Shown here: positions 1-5,773 of the stretch, one piece after another | How the letters are laid out: each line of letters opens with the position of its first letter | Numbering within the stretch: position 1 is the stretch's first letter | Source of the DNA: Salegentibacter sp. | GTDB taxonomy: Bacteria > Bacteroidota > Bacteroidia > Flavobacteriales > Flavobacteriaceae | NCBI GenBank assembly: GCA_024635815.1 | Contig: JAGXIG010000027.1 | Coordinates: 1 to 7,241 of the forward strand | Reading direction: 5' to 3' | Length of the DNA stretch: 7,241 nucleotides | Translations under genes and position numbers: made by a program | Notes under the pieces: generated by a model | What the model was told of the DNA's origin: nothing | The model's input: only the letters and a program-made list of their open reading frames with translations | Databases searched by the model: none

Positions 1-32
1 ATAAATTCCTTTAAATTAATAATTTGAGCGCG

Positions 33-40
33 CAAATGTA
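33..40 (-). promoter_or_regulatory. Putative leftward promoter, -7 element TACATTTG
   Basis: Read on the minus strand this is TACATTTG, a full match to the Bacteroidota -7 consensus TAnnTTTG. It lies just beyond the gap terminator and points out of the window. Near the window edge (about 9-14, minus strand) is an AAGGA-like stretch that could be a ribosome site for a gene starting just outside. I see no clear -33 TTG at the usual distance, so this is a motif match plus context, not proof. Confidence 0.45.
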
Positions 41-55
41 AAGTATTCTTAATAA

Positions 56-82
56 AAAACCCACCATAATTAGGTGGGTTTT
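56..82 (-). terminator. Rho-independent terminator of the GAPDH gene
   Basis: A perfect 10-bp inverted repeat (56-65 with 73-82) encloses a 7-base loop. The A-run at 54-59 becomes a six-U tail in a minus-strand transcript. It sits about 26 bases past the stop codon of the minus-strand GAPDH gene. On the plus strand the stem ends in only four T's, so it may also stop rightward transcripts weakly. Confidence 0.9.
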
Positions 83-108
83 CTGGTAATTTCGTTTACA
101 CTAAAATA

Positions 109-1557
109 TTAATAATAAGTAAACCTTCTCACTTTAGCTATGTATTTTGCCAGCCTAATTAATTGATGGCTGTAGCCATATTCATTGTCATACCAAATAT
201 AAAGGATTACGTTTTTACCATCTGCGGAGACAATAGTCGCTTTACTGTCATAGATCGCCGGAGCATTTGTGCCAACGATATCTGATGAAACCAACTCGTT
301 GTCCAACGAATATTTAATTTGTTCTACGAGTTCGCCTTCCAGCGCATATTTCTTTAAAATATTATTTACACCTTCAACTGTGGTTTGACCTTCAATTTCA
401 AGATTTAGGATCGCAAGCGAACCATTAGGGACAGGAACCCTAATTGCATTAGAAGTAAGTTTTCCTTCAAAAACCGGTAAGGCTTTGGCTACTGCTTTTC
501 CTGCACCGGTTTCAGTAATTACCATATTAAGGGCAGCAGCACGGCCACGACGGTATTTGCTATGCATATTGTCTACCAGGTTCTGGTCGTTCGTATAAGC
601 GTGAATGGTTTCTAAATGCCCGTGAACCACGCCCAAAGTATCTTGAACTGCTTTTAAAACCGGAGTAATTGCATTTGTGGTACATGACGCAGCAGAGAAG
701 ATTGAAATTTTATCGGGATTATGTTCCTTGTGGTTTACGCCGTGCACAATATTTGGTACGTCTTTAGCGGGAGCTGAAAGTAAAACTTTAGCCGCTCCTT
801 TGGCTTTTAGATGTCTGCTTAAAGCTTCCTTATCCCTAAACGCCCCGGTGTTATCTATAATTAGCGCTTTATTGATTCCGAATTTAGTATAATCAATATC
901 CTCCGGTTTATCTGCGGAAATCACCTTTACGGTGGTACCGTTTATAATAAGTGCGCTATTCGCCTCATCTATGCCAACTGTTCCTGAAAAATCTCCGTGA
1001 ACGGAATCATTTTTAAGTAAAGAAGCGCGTTTTTCCAAAACATTCCTGTCTATCGTTCCGCGGGTAACTATAGCTCGTAAGCGTAACTGACTTCCCTTAC
1101 CGGTTCTAGCCATAAGTTCCCTGGCAACCAAGCGGCCAATACGTCCAAAGCCATATAGCACAACATCTTTAGGAACTACTTTATCATATTTTTTGGCATC
1201 TTTCAGTTTATCTGAAACAAAAGCCATAGCATTTAAATGTCCCTGGTCTTCCAGGTGATATTCATAGGTTAATTTACCAATATCGAGTTTTGCCGGTGAT
1301 AAATCCATATCCTGGATTGCTTTTGCGATTTCTACCGAATCAAATATGGAAATAGGTTTTTCTACAAATTCTCCCGCGTATTCGTGAAGATTAAGAATAT
1401 CGCTCACATTTCGGTTAAGTAATTGATTTCTGAATAAGACCAGCTCTATAGACTTATCGTACCAGAGGTCACTTATTATATTAATGAATTCTACGGTCGC
1501 TTTGCGCCGATTTGCCTGAAAAGCGAGTTCCTTTTCGTAAACTTTGTTAAAACTCAT
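109..1557 (-). CDS. gap: Glyceraldehyde-3-phosphate dehydrogenase, long form (GapB-like)
   Basis: This cytosolic enzyme interconverts glyceraldehyde 3-phosphate and 1,3-bisphosphoglycerate in glycolysis and gluconeogenesis. Visible marks are the Rossmann motif GFGRIGR (136-142), the active-site cysteine C292 in SAASCTTNA, H319 in HAYTNDQ, the phosphate-binding region RRGRAAALN (336-344) and WYDNEYGYS near the C-terminus. At 482 residues it is about 150 longer than the usual 330-340. The surplus is mostly residues 1-130, a charged, probably helical region in which I recognise no domain. The NDQ and RVPVPN signatures and the lack of the usual NAD-selecting aspartate after the second strand (AIVTRG, 162-167) resemble Bacillus GapB, so NADP use and a gluconeogenic role are inferred. 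The gene stands alone, with its own promoter-like element and terminators on both sides. The leader before ATG is A/C-rich without Shine-Dalgarno, common in this phylum. A second, short GAPDH probably exists elsewhere in the genome. Confidence 0.95.
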   Translation of the reverse strand: MSFNKVYEKELAFQANRRKATVEFINIISDLWYDKSIELVLFRNQLLNRNVSDILNLHEYAGEFVEKPISIFDSVEIAKAIQDMDLSPAKLDIGKLTYEYHLEDQGHLNAMAFVSDKLKDAKKYDKVVPKDVVLYGFGRIGRLVARELMARTGKGSQLRLRAIVTRGTIDRNVLEKRASLLKNDSVHGDFSGTVGIDEANSALIINGTTVKVISADKPEDIDYTKFGINKALIIDNTGAFRDKEALSRHLKAKGAAKVLLSAPAKDVPNIVHGVNHKEHNPDKISIFSAASCTTNAITPVLKAVQDTLGVVHGHLETIHAYTNDQNLVDNMHSKYRRGRAAALNMVITETGAGKAVAKALPVFEGKLTSNAIRVPVPNGSLAILNLEIEGQTTVEGVNNILKKYALEGELVEQIKYSLDNELVSSDIVGTNAPAIYDSKATIVSADGKNVILYIWYDNEYGYSHQLIRLAKYIAKVRRFTYY

Positions 1558-1586
1558 GTGTGTGGTGTGTTGTTTTAATAATGGGG

Positions 1587-1594
1587 CAAAAGTA
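1587..1594 (-). promoter_or_regulatory. Putative -7 promoter element for GAPDH
   Basis: The minus strand reads TACTTTTG, matching TAnnTTTG, 30 bases before the GAPDH ATG. It implies a short leader of roughly 25 bases. No good -33 TTG is visible. The 8-bp palindrome AAACGTTT (1603-1610) lies just upstream, where a -7/-33 spacer would be. Confidence 0.55.
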
Positions 1595-1632
1595 TATGTT
1601 TCAAACGTTTTCGTAAAGAATTTTTTGCATAA

Positions 1633-1659
1633 AAAACTCCCTTAAATTGAGGGAGTTTT
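1633..1659 (-). terminator. Rho-independent terminator of the HtrA protease gene
   Basis: A perfect 10-bp inverted repeat (1633-1642 with 1650-1659) surrounds a 7-base loop. The A-run at 1631-1636 gives a U tail in the minus-strand transcript. It begins 22 bases after the protease stop codon and separates that gene from the GAPDH gene on the same strand. Confidence 0.9.
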
Positions 1660-1680
1660 GATAAAGCATATTAGTGATTT

Positions 1681-3078
1681 TTATCTCCAAACCATGCGTT
1701 GTTTTTGACCATTTCTGTCCACGATGGTAATTACAATATCCTCTGTAGGATTCTTTTTTCTAAAGATTCGTTCAACGTCCTGAACATTGTAAACCTTTAT
1801 ATTATCAATAGCCGTAATTACCGTTCCTATTAATTCCTCAGCAGGTAATTTAGGCGAAAGGGTGCGGTGAATTTTCACACCATTTTCAGCATTAATTGCC
1901 TTTAATTCTTCTTCACTGGCATTTGAAATTTCAATCTTTATAGGTTCTATAATATAGGTTTCAAATTTGGTAAGGGTGACATTAGCATGTTTTTCCCGGC
2001 CATCTCTTAAATAGGTGACCATAATTTCATCGTTTGGTCGTTTAGAATTTACGTATCCGGTGAGATCAGAGAATTTATTAATATTTATATTGTCTAATTT
2101 TCTAATAATATCACCTTGCTTTAAACCGGCCTTTTCAGCACCACTGCCTTCGGTTACTTCCGCCACTATAACTCCCTGGGAAGTTTTAAGTCCAAATTCT
2201 TTCACATCACGTGGAGTTATACTGGCTCCTCTAATACCTAAAATTCCTTTTTGAACATCTCCATACTCCATAATATCTTCAACGATCTTGCGGGTATTAT
2301 TAGAAGGTACGGCGAATGCATAACCTATATAGCTTCCGGTTTGGGAAGTGATCGCGGTGTTAATTCCTACCAGTTCTCCATTGATATTAACCAAAGCACC
2401 ACCGCTGTTTCCGGGGTTTATTGCAGCATCGGTTTGAATAAAAGATTGTGGAGTAGCATCGTGAGTATTTAAATCTCTTGCAGTTGCACTAATAATCCCT
2501 GCGGTTACGGTAGATTTCAGATTGAACGGGTTTCCCACTGCTAAGACCCATTCCCCGAGTTTTACATTATCTGAATCGCCAAACGGAATATAATCTAAAC
2601 CTTCAGCATCTATTTTTAATAAAGCAATGTCTGAGATTTCATCGGCACCAATAATTTCGGCAGTATAATTTTTGTTATTGTTTAAGGTAACTTCAATCTC
2701 ACTAGCACCCTTAATCACATGGTTGTTGGTTACAATATATCCATCGGGAGAAATAATGACCCCGGAACCGGCACCTTGAAGTGCTTTTCCGCTACTATAG
2801 TTTCCACTAATAAGATCTTTCATGGTTCGTGGTCCTCTAAAGATCGCAACGTTTTTTACGTGAACCACTCCGTTTACTGTATTTTCAGCGGCTTCGGTAA
2901 AATCGGCATTCGTACCGTAAATATTTCCCGAGTAATTCGCTGGAATTACTTTAGTTTCGGTGTTTGAAACCGGTGGTAATTCAGCTGAAGTTTCTTCTTC
3001 AAAAAACATTTTATAGCTTCCTAAAGTTAGCGCCCCTCCTAGGATAGAAACGAAAAGTAATTTTGGTAAATTTTTCAT
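1681..3078 (-). CDS. htrA: HtrA/DegP-type periplasmic serine protease, two PDZ regions
   Basis: This is a protein quality-control protease of the cell envelope that degrades or refolds misfolded proteins. The catalytic triad is visible: H120 in VTNNHVIKG, D150 in EISDIALLK and S225 in NPGNSGGAL. A first PDZ domain spans about 278-370, with the carboxylate-loop-like GILGI at 278-282 and a GSGAEKAGLKQGD core. A shorter, less typical second PDZ region spans about 385-460. Residues 7-24 form one hydrophobic segment with no clear signal-peptidase site, so the protein may stay anchored in the inner membrane with its protease domain in the periplasm. At 465 residues it is normal for DegP/DegQ. The loop before the GAGSG strand (about 80-102) is short. 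The gene is alone and divergent from dapF. The start is supported by the N-terminal MKNLPK followed directly by the hydrophobic segment. DegP versus DegQ orthology cannot be decided from one sequence. Confidence 0.95.
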   Translation of the reverse strand: MKNLPKLLFVSILGGALTLGSYKMFFEEETSAELPPVSNTETKVIPANYSGNIYGTNADFTEAAENTVNGVVHVKNVAIFRGPRTMKDLISGNYSSGKALQGAGSGVIISPDGYIVTNNHVIKGASEIEVTLNNNKNYTAEIIGADEISDIALLKIDAEGLDYIPFGDSDNVKLGEWVLAVGNPFNLKSTVTAGIISATARDLNTHDATPQSFIQTDAAINPGNSGGALVNINGELVGINTAITSQTGSYIGYAFAVPSNNTRKIVEDIMEYGDVQKGILGIRGASITPRDVKEFGLKTSQGVIVAEVTEGSGAEKAGLKQGDIIRKLDNININKFSDLTGYVNSKRPNDEIMVTYLRDGREKHANVTLTKFETYIIEPIKIEISNASEEELKAINAENGVKIHRTLSPKLPAEELIGTVITAIDNIKVYNVQDVERIFRKKNPTEDIVITIVDRNGQKQRMVWR

Positions 3079-3104
3079 TTTTTAAATAGGATTTTTATAA
3101 AATT

Positions 3105-3112
3105 CAACTTTA
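3105..3112 (-). promoter_or_regulatory. Weak candidate -7 element for htrA
   Basis: The minus strand reads TAAAGTTG, one mismatch from TAnnTTTG, 26 bases before the protease start. It is the best match I found in the divergent region on this strand. There is no -33 support, and an AT-rich region will give such near-matches by chance. Confidence 0.25.
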
Positions 3113-3157
3113 AATTTATAATATTAGTATATGTTGTTTTTAACTTTAACGGCCATT

Positions 3158-3180
3158 TAACACACAGAAAAATCGTGTTA
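3158..3180. repeat. Inverted repeat TAACAC-N11-GTGTTA in divergent htrA/dapF region
   Basis: Perfect 6-bp arms at 3158-3163 and 3175-3180 are separated by 11 bases. The pair ends 8 bases before the dapF -7 element and covers the place where the -33 contact would be. The spacing suits a dimeric DNA-binding protein on one face of the helix. Its role as an operator is inferred, and the arms are short. Confidence 0.4.
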
Positions 3181-3187
3181 TTTATAG

Positions 3188-3195
3188 TATCTTTG
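3188..3195 (+). promoter_or_regulatory. Putative -7 promoter element for the dapF operon
   Basis: TATCTTTG is an exact match to TAnnTTTG, 20 bases before the dapF ATG. This implies a very short leader of about 15 bases. No clear -33 TTG is seen at the proper distance. Confidence 0.65.
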
Positions 3196-3215
3196 TAGCC
3201 CTTAAAATTCAAGAA

Positions 3216-4010
3216 ATGAAAATTCCATTTTATAAATATCAAGGTACAGGAAACGATTTTGTGATGATTGACAACCGTCAACATTTATTATCCAAAAACA
3301 ATACCAAAATAATTAAAAAGCTTTGCGATCGTAAATTTGGTATTGGTGGCGACGGACTTATACTTTTAGAAAATCCCGAAATTGAAGGAGACGATTTTAA
3401 AATGGTTTATTTTAATGCCGATGGAAACGAAAGTAGTATGTGCGGTAATGGCGGTCGTTGTCTCGTAGCATTTGCCAAATTCCTGGGGATTATTGAAAAC
3501 GAAGCTACCTTTACTGCGATAGACGGGCCACATAAAGCAACTATTAGCGATCACGAGGTGAGTTTGCAAATGCAAAACCTGTCAGATATAAAGCAATTGG
3601 GAAATAGTGCTTTTTTAAATACCGGATCTCCGCATCACGTGGTTTTTACAAAAAATGTAGCCAATCTTGATGTGAAAAAAGAAGGTGCATTAATTAGATA
3701 TTCAGATGAATATGTTTCTAATGGTGGTACCAATGTGAATTTTGTAGATATGCAGGAAGAAAATACCTTCCTGGTTCGAACTTATGAAAGGGGGGTGGAA
3801 GATGAAACGCTTTCCTGCGGCACAGGAGTTACCGCGGTTGCATTGGCAGCCCATGCTTCGGGAAAAGCTAATTCTAATACAATAAAGCTTATTGTTCCCG
3901 GCGGAGAATTATCAGTTTCTTTCCAAAAAGAAAATGGAACTTATACCGATGTCTGGTTAACCGGGCCTGCAGAACAGGTTTTTAAAGGAGAAATAGTATG
4001 TCGAGCCTAA
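3216..4010 (+). CDS. dapF: Diaminopimelate epimerase
   Basis: DapF interconverts LL- and meso-diaminopimelate in the cytosol. This is the last step before lysine and the source of the meso-diaminopimelate used in peptidoglycan stems. The two catalytic cysteines are visible: C76 in SSMCGNGGRC and C201 in TLSCGTGVTA. The N-terminal FYKYQGTGNDFVMID and the FGIGGDGL stretch (41-48) are family signatures, and the TGSPHHV segment lies at 136-142. The length of 264 residues is normal. It is the first gene of a tight operon with the acetyltransferase and mltG. Its last 13 bases also encode the start of the acetyltransferase, and its codons for FKGEI contain that gene's ribosome site. The ATG follows an AT-rich leader without Shine-Dalgarno, and the family N-terminus begins right at this start. 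Confidence 0.97.
   Translation: MKIPFYKYQGTGNDFVMIDNRQHLLSKNNTKIIKKLCDRKFGIGGDGLILLENPEIEGDDFKMVYFNADGNESSMCGNGGRCLVAFAKFLGIIENEATFTAIDGPHKATISDHEVSLQMQNLSDIKQLGNSAFLNTGSPHHVVFTKNVANLDVKKEGALIRYSDEYVSNGGTNVNFVDMQEENTFLVRTYERGVEDETLSCGTGVTAVALAAHASGKANSNTIKLIVPGGELSVSFQKENGTYTDVWLTGPAEQVFKGEIVCRA
3984..3990 (+). promoter_or_regulatory. Strong Shine-Dalgarno AAAGGAG inside dapF
   Basis: AAAGGAG stands 7 bases before the acetyltransferase ATG at 3998 and lies within the dapF coding sequence. It fixes this start in spite of the 13-base overlap. None of the other starts in the window has so good a ribosome site, so this gene may be translated independently as well as by coupling. Confidence 0.75.
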
Positions 4011-4522
4011 AAGGAAATAAGGTCTATCTGCGAGCCCTGGAGCCGGAAGATCTCGATTTTGTTCACAGGGTAGAGAACACCGAAGAATTTTGGGAAGTAA
4101 GTGCTACCCAAACCCCTTATTCCCGGTTTATGATTAAACAATACCTTGAAAATGCGCATCGTGATATTTACGATGTTAAGCAGCTGCGTTTAGTGATATG
4201 TGATCTGAAAGATAAAGAAGTCGGACTTATAGATATCTTCGATTTTGAGCCAAAAGATCGTAGGGCTGCCCTTGGAATTTTAATAGCCGATCCTTCTGAA
4301 CGTGGTAAGGGTTATGGAGAAGAATCCCTAAAACTTATTTGTAATTACTGTTTTAAACATCTGGCTATGCACCAGGTGTATGCAAATATTGCCGGGGGAA
4401 ACGAAACCAGTGTAAAACTTTTTGAAAACCTGGGTTTTCAACGAGTGGGCGTAAAGAAAGACTGGACTTATTCAGACGGCCGGTTTAAAGATGAAATTCT
4501 ATATCAATTGATCAATAAATAA
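3998..4522 (+). CDS. GNAT N-acetyltransferase, RimJ/RimL-like
   Basis: This is probably a cytosolic acetyl-CoA-dependent N-acetyltransferase. The acceptor is unknown. The acetyl-CoA pyrophosphate loop is RGKGYG (102-107), preceded by the strand ALGILIADPSE (91-101). The second conserved block is NETSVKLFENLGF (135-147). The N-terminal VYLRALEPEDLDFV is typical of the Acetyltransf_3 type that includes RimJ, RimL and SpeG. The C-terminal WTYSDGRFKDEILYQL resembles SpeG-like and ribosomal-protein acetyltransferases, but that is not enough to name a substrate. At 174 residues it is complete. It overlaps dapF by 13 bases in another frame, and its stop overlaps the mltG start by one base. Its position between two peptidoglycan genes makes a link to cell-wall metabolism possible but unproven. 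Confidence 0.9.
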   Translation: MSSLKGNKVYLRALEPEDLDFVHRVENTEEFWEVSATQTPYSRFMIKQYLENAHRDIYDVKQLRLVICDLKDKEVGLIDIFDFEPKDRRAALGILIADPSERGKGYGEESLKLICNYCFKHLAMHQVYANIAGGNETSVKLFENLGFQRVGVKKDWTYSDGRFKDEILYQLINK

Positions 4523-5565
4523 TGTACATTAAAAAAATCCTACTGGCTATTGCTATTCTTGGGCTTATAGGCCTTTCTATTTTTAGCTATTATATTTATA
4601 CGAGTATATTTTCAGCAAACACCAGTTTTTCAGAAAAAGAAAAGTTGGTTTATGTGCCTACCGGTGCAGATTACCAAACCGTAATAGACAGCCTTCAGCC
4701 TTATATTGAGGATATGGAATCTTTTGATTTGGTTGCTCGCAAAAAAGGTTATGCTTCAAATATTAGAGCAGGGAGATACGCTTTAAGGTCTGGTATGAAT
4801 AATAACCAATTGGTAAACGCCTTGCGCAGCGGTAATGTTCCGGTTAAACTGACTTTTAATAACCAGGAGCGCCTGGAAAATCTCGCCGGAAGAATTGCCC
4901 AGCAAATTGAAGCCGATAGTACGGCTTTAATTAAAGCTTTTAAAGATGAAGACTTTTTAGCCGAAAACGATTTTACACAAGCGGAAGCTTTAGCAATGTA
5001 TATTCCTAACCAATATGAATTTTACTGGAATACTTCAGCTGAAGAATTTAGAAGCAGGATGAAACGTGAATACGAACGTTTCTGGACTGAAGAAAAAAGG
5101 AAGAAAGCTGAAGAAATTGGATTGAACCCTAAAGAGGTTTCCACTTTAGCTTCCGTAGTACATAAAGAAACAGCCAAAGTAGACGAACGCCCAAAAGTTG
5201 CAGGCGTTTATATGAATCGTTATAAAAACGGTTGGAAATTAGATGCCGATCCTACTGTAATCTATGCTCTTAAACATAAGACTCAAAAATGGGATACCAT
5301 TATAAAGAGAGTGCTCTATAAAGACCTTGAGCTAGATTCGCCCTATAATACTTATATATATAAAGAGCTGCCTCCCGGGCCTATTTTTATGCCAGATATT
5401 TCAGCTATAAATGCGGTGCTTAATTATGAAGATCACGATTACTTTTATTTTGTAGCCGACGTTCAAAACTTTGGGTATCATAAATTCGCAAAAAATTTAG
5501 CACAGCATAATCGAAATAAGCAGGAATATGTGCGTTGGATTAACGAACAAGGCGTGAAAAGATAA
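4522..5565 (+). CDS. mltG: Endolytic transglycosylase MltG (YceG-like)
   Basis: MltG cuts nascent glycan strands at the outer face of the inner membrane and so limits their length. One transmembrane segment (about 4-28) is followed by a periplasmic part. The catalytic glutamate is E216 in SVVHKETAKV, matching the E. coli ASIVEKETA site. Further family marks are KVAGVYMNR (225-233), LDADPTVIYAL (240-250), DSPYNTY (272-278) and LPPGPI (283-288). A LysM-like subdomain probably lies at about 42-108, with RAGRYAL (82-88). The length of 347 residues is normal. Translation is coupled to the acetyltransferase by TAATG. The gene ends the operon, but I see no convincing terminator directly after it. 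Confidence 0.97.
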   Translation: MYIKKILLAIAILGLIGLSIFSYYIYTSIFSANTSFSEKEKLVYVPTGADYQTVIDSLQPYIEDMESFDLVARKKGYASNIRAGRYALRSGMNNNQLVNALRSGNVPVKLTFNNQERLENLAGRIAQQIEADSTALIKAFKDEDFLAENDFTQAEALAMYIPNQYEFYWNTSAEEFRSRMKREYERFWTEEKRKKAEEIGLNPKEVSTLASVVHKETAKVDERPKVAGVYMNRYKNGWKLDADPTVIYALKHKTQKWDTIIKRVLYKDLELDSPYNTYIYKELPPGPIFMPDISAINAVLNYEDHDYFYFVADVQNFGYHKFAKNLAQHNRNKQEYVRWINEQGVKR

Positions 5566-5653
5566 AAATAATTTTTCGTTCATTTTATGAAGAAAGCTCT
5601 AACGCCTTTGTATATGCTTTCTCAGAGACATTTTAGGCCTTTTAGAACTTTAT

Positions 5654-5670
5654 AATATGCTTAACATATT
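5654..5670. repeat. Inverted repeat AATATG-N5-CATATT upstream of promoter
   Basis: Perfect 6-bp arms (5654-5659 and 5665-5670) flank CTTAA. The centre is about 35 bases before the -7 element at 5697, near where -33 contacts would be. It could be an operator or a small hairpin. The arms are AT-rich, so chance is not excluded. Confidence 0.35.
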
Positions 5671-5696
5671 GTAGTTCAGATTTTTAAAAATTGTTG

Positions 5697-5704
5697 TACA
5701 TTTG
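5697..5704 (+). promoter_or_regulatory. Putative -7 promoter element for the lysozyme-fold gene
   Basis: TACATTTG matches TAnnTTTG exactly and is followed by GCACGG. The nearest upstream TTG (5669-5671) is 25 bases away, a little beyond the usual 17-23 spacer. The implied leader is about 60-65 bases, longer than for the other genes here. Confidence 0.65.
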
Positions 5705-5715
5705 CACGGCAAAAT

Positions 5716-5760
5716 TGAAAGGGGTTCTAGTTAAGTTTTTACCAGGCCAATATCCTTTCA
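5716..5760 (+). promoter_or_regulatory. Possible long hairpin in the 5' leader
   Basis: TGAAAGG (5716-5722) can pair with CCTTTCA (5754-5760), closing most of the leader 13 bases before the ATG. An inner GGT/ACC pairing (5723-5725 with 5741-5743) could extend it. A role in regulating translation is inference. I do not recognise a known riboswitch. Confidence 0.3.
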
Positions 5761-5773
5761 TAAACATAATGTA

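Larger units (their letters stand above)
5566..5773. other. Intergenic region between mltG and the lysozyme-fold gene
   Basis: This 208-bp AT-rich stretch holds a weak inverted repeat (5591-5597 with 5616-5622, 7 bp, 18-base loop) that lacks a U tail. It also holds an AATATG/CATATT repeat, a promoter-like element and a leader of about 65 bases. I see no structured RNA family that I recognise. mltG transcripts may read through into the next gene. Confidence 0.6.

Noticed and set aside
677..892. Plus-strand open frame of 71 codons inside the GAPDH gene
   Set aside because: It lies antisense to conserved catalytic codons, has no ribosome site or promoter, and its product resembles no family.
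2015..2967. Three plus-strand open frames antisense to the HtrA protease gene
   Set aside because: They mirror conserved protease and PDZ codons, lack start signals and have unremarkable composition.
3075..3284. Minus-strand frame of 69 codons across the divergent region
   Set aside because: It would run through the dapF start and promoter and overlap the protease start. Its product is the low-complexity result of AT-rich DNA.
3366..3575. Minus-strand frame of 69 codons inside dapF
   Set aside because: It is antisense to the DapF active-site region, with no independent support.
5591..5622. 7-bp inverted repeat after mltG as a terminator
   Set aside because: The loop is 18 bases, the stem is AT-rich and no T-run follows, so it does not meet the pattern of an intrinsic terminator.
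5587..5655. 22-codon plus-strand frame after mltG, starting MKKALTPL
   Set aside because: It has no clear ribosome site or recognisable product, and short frames of this size are expected by chance.
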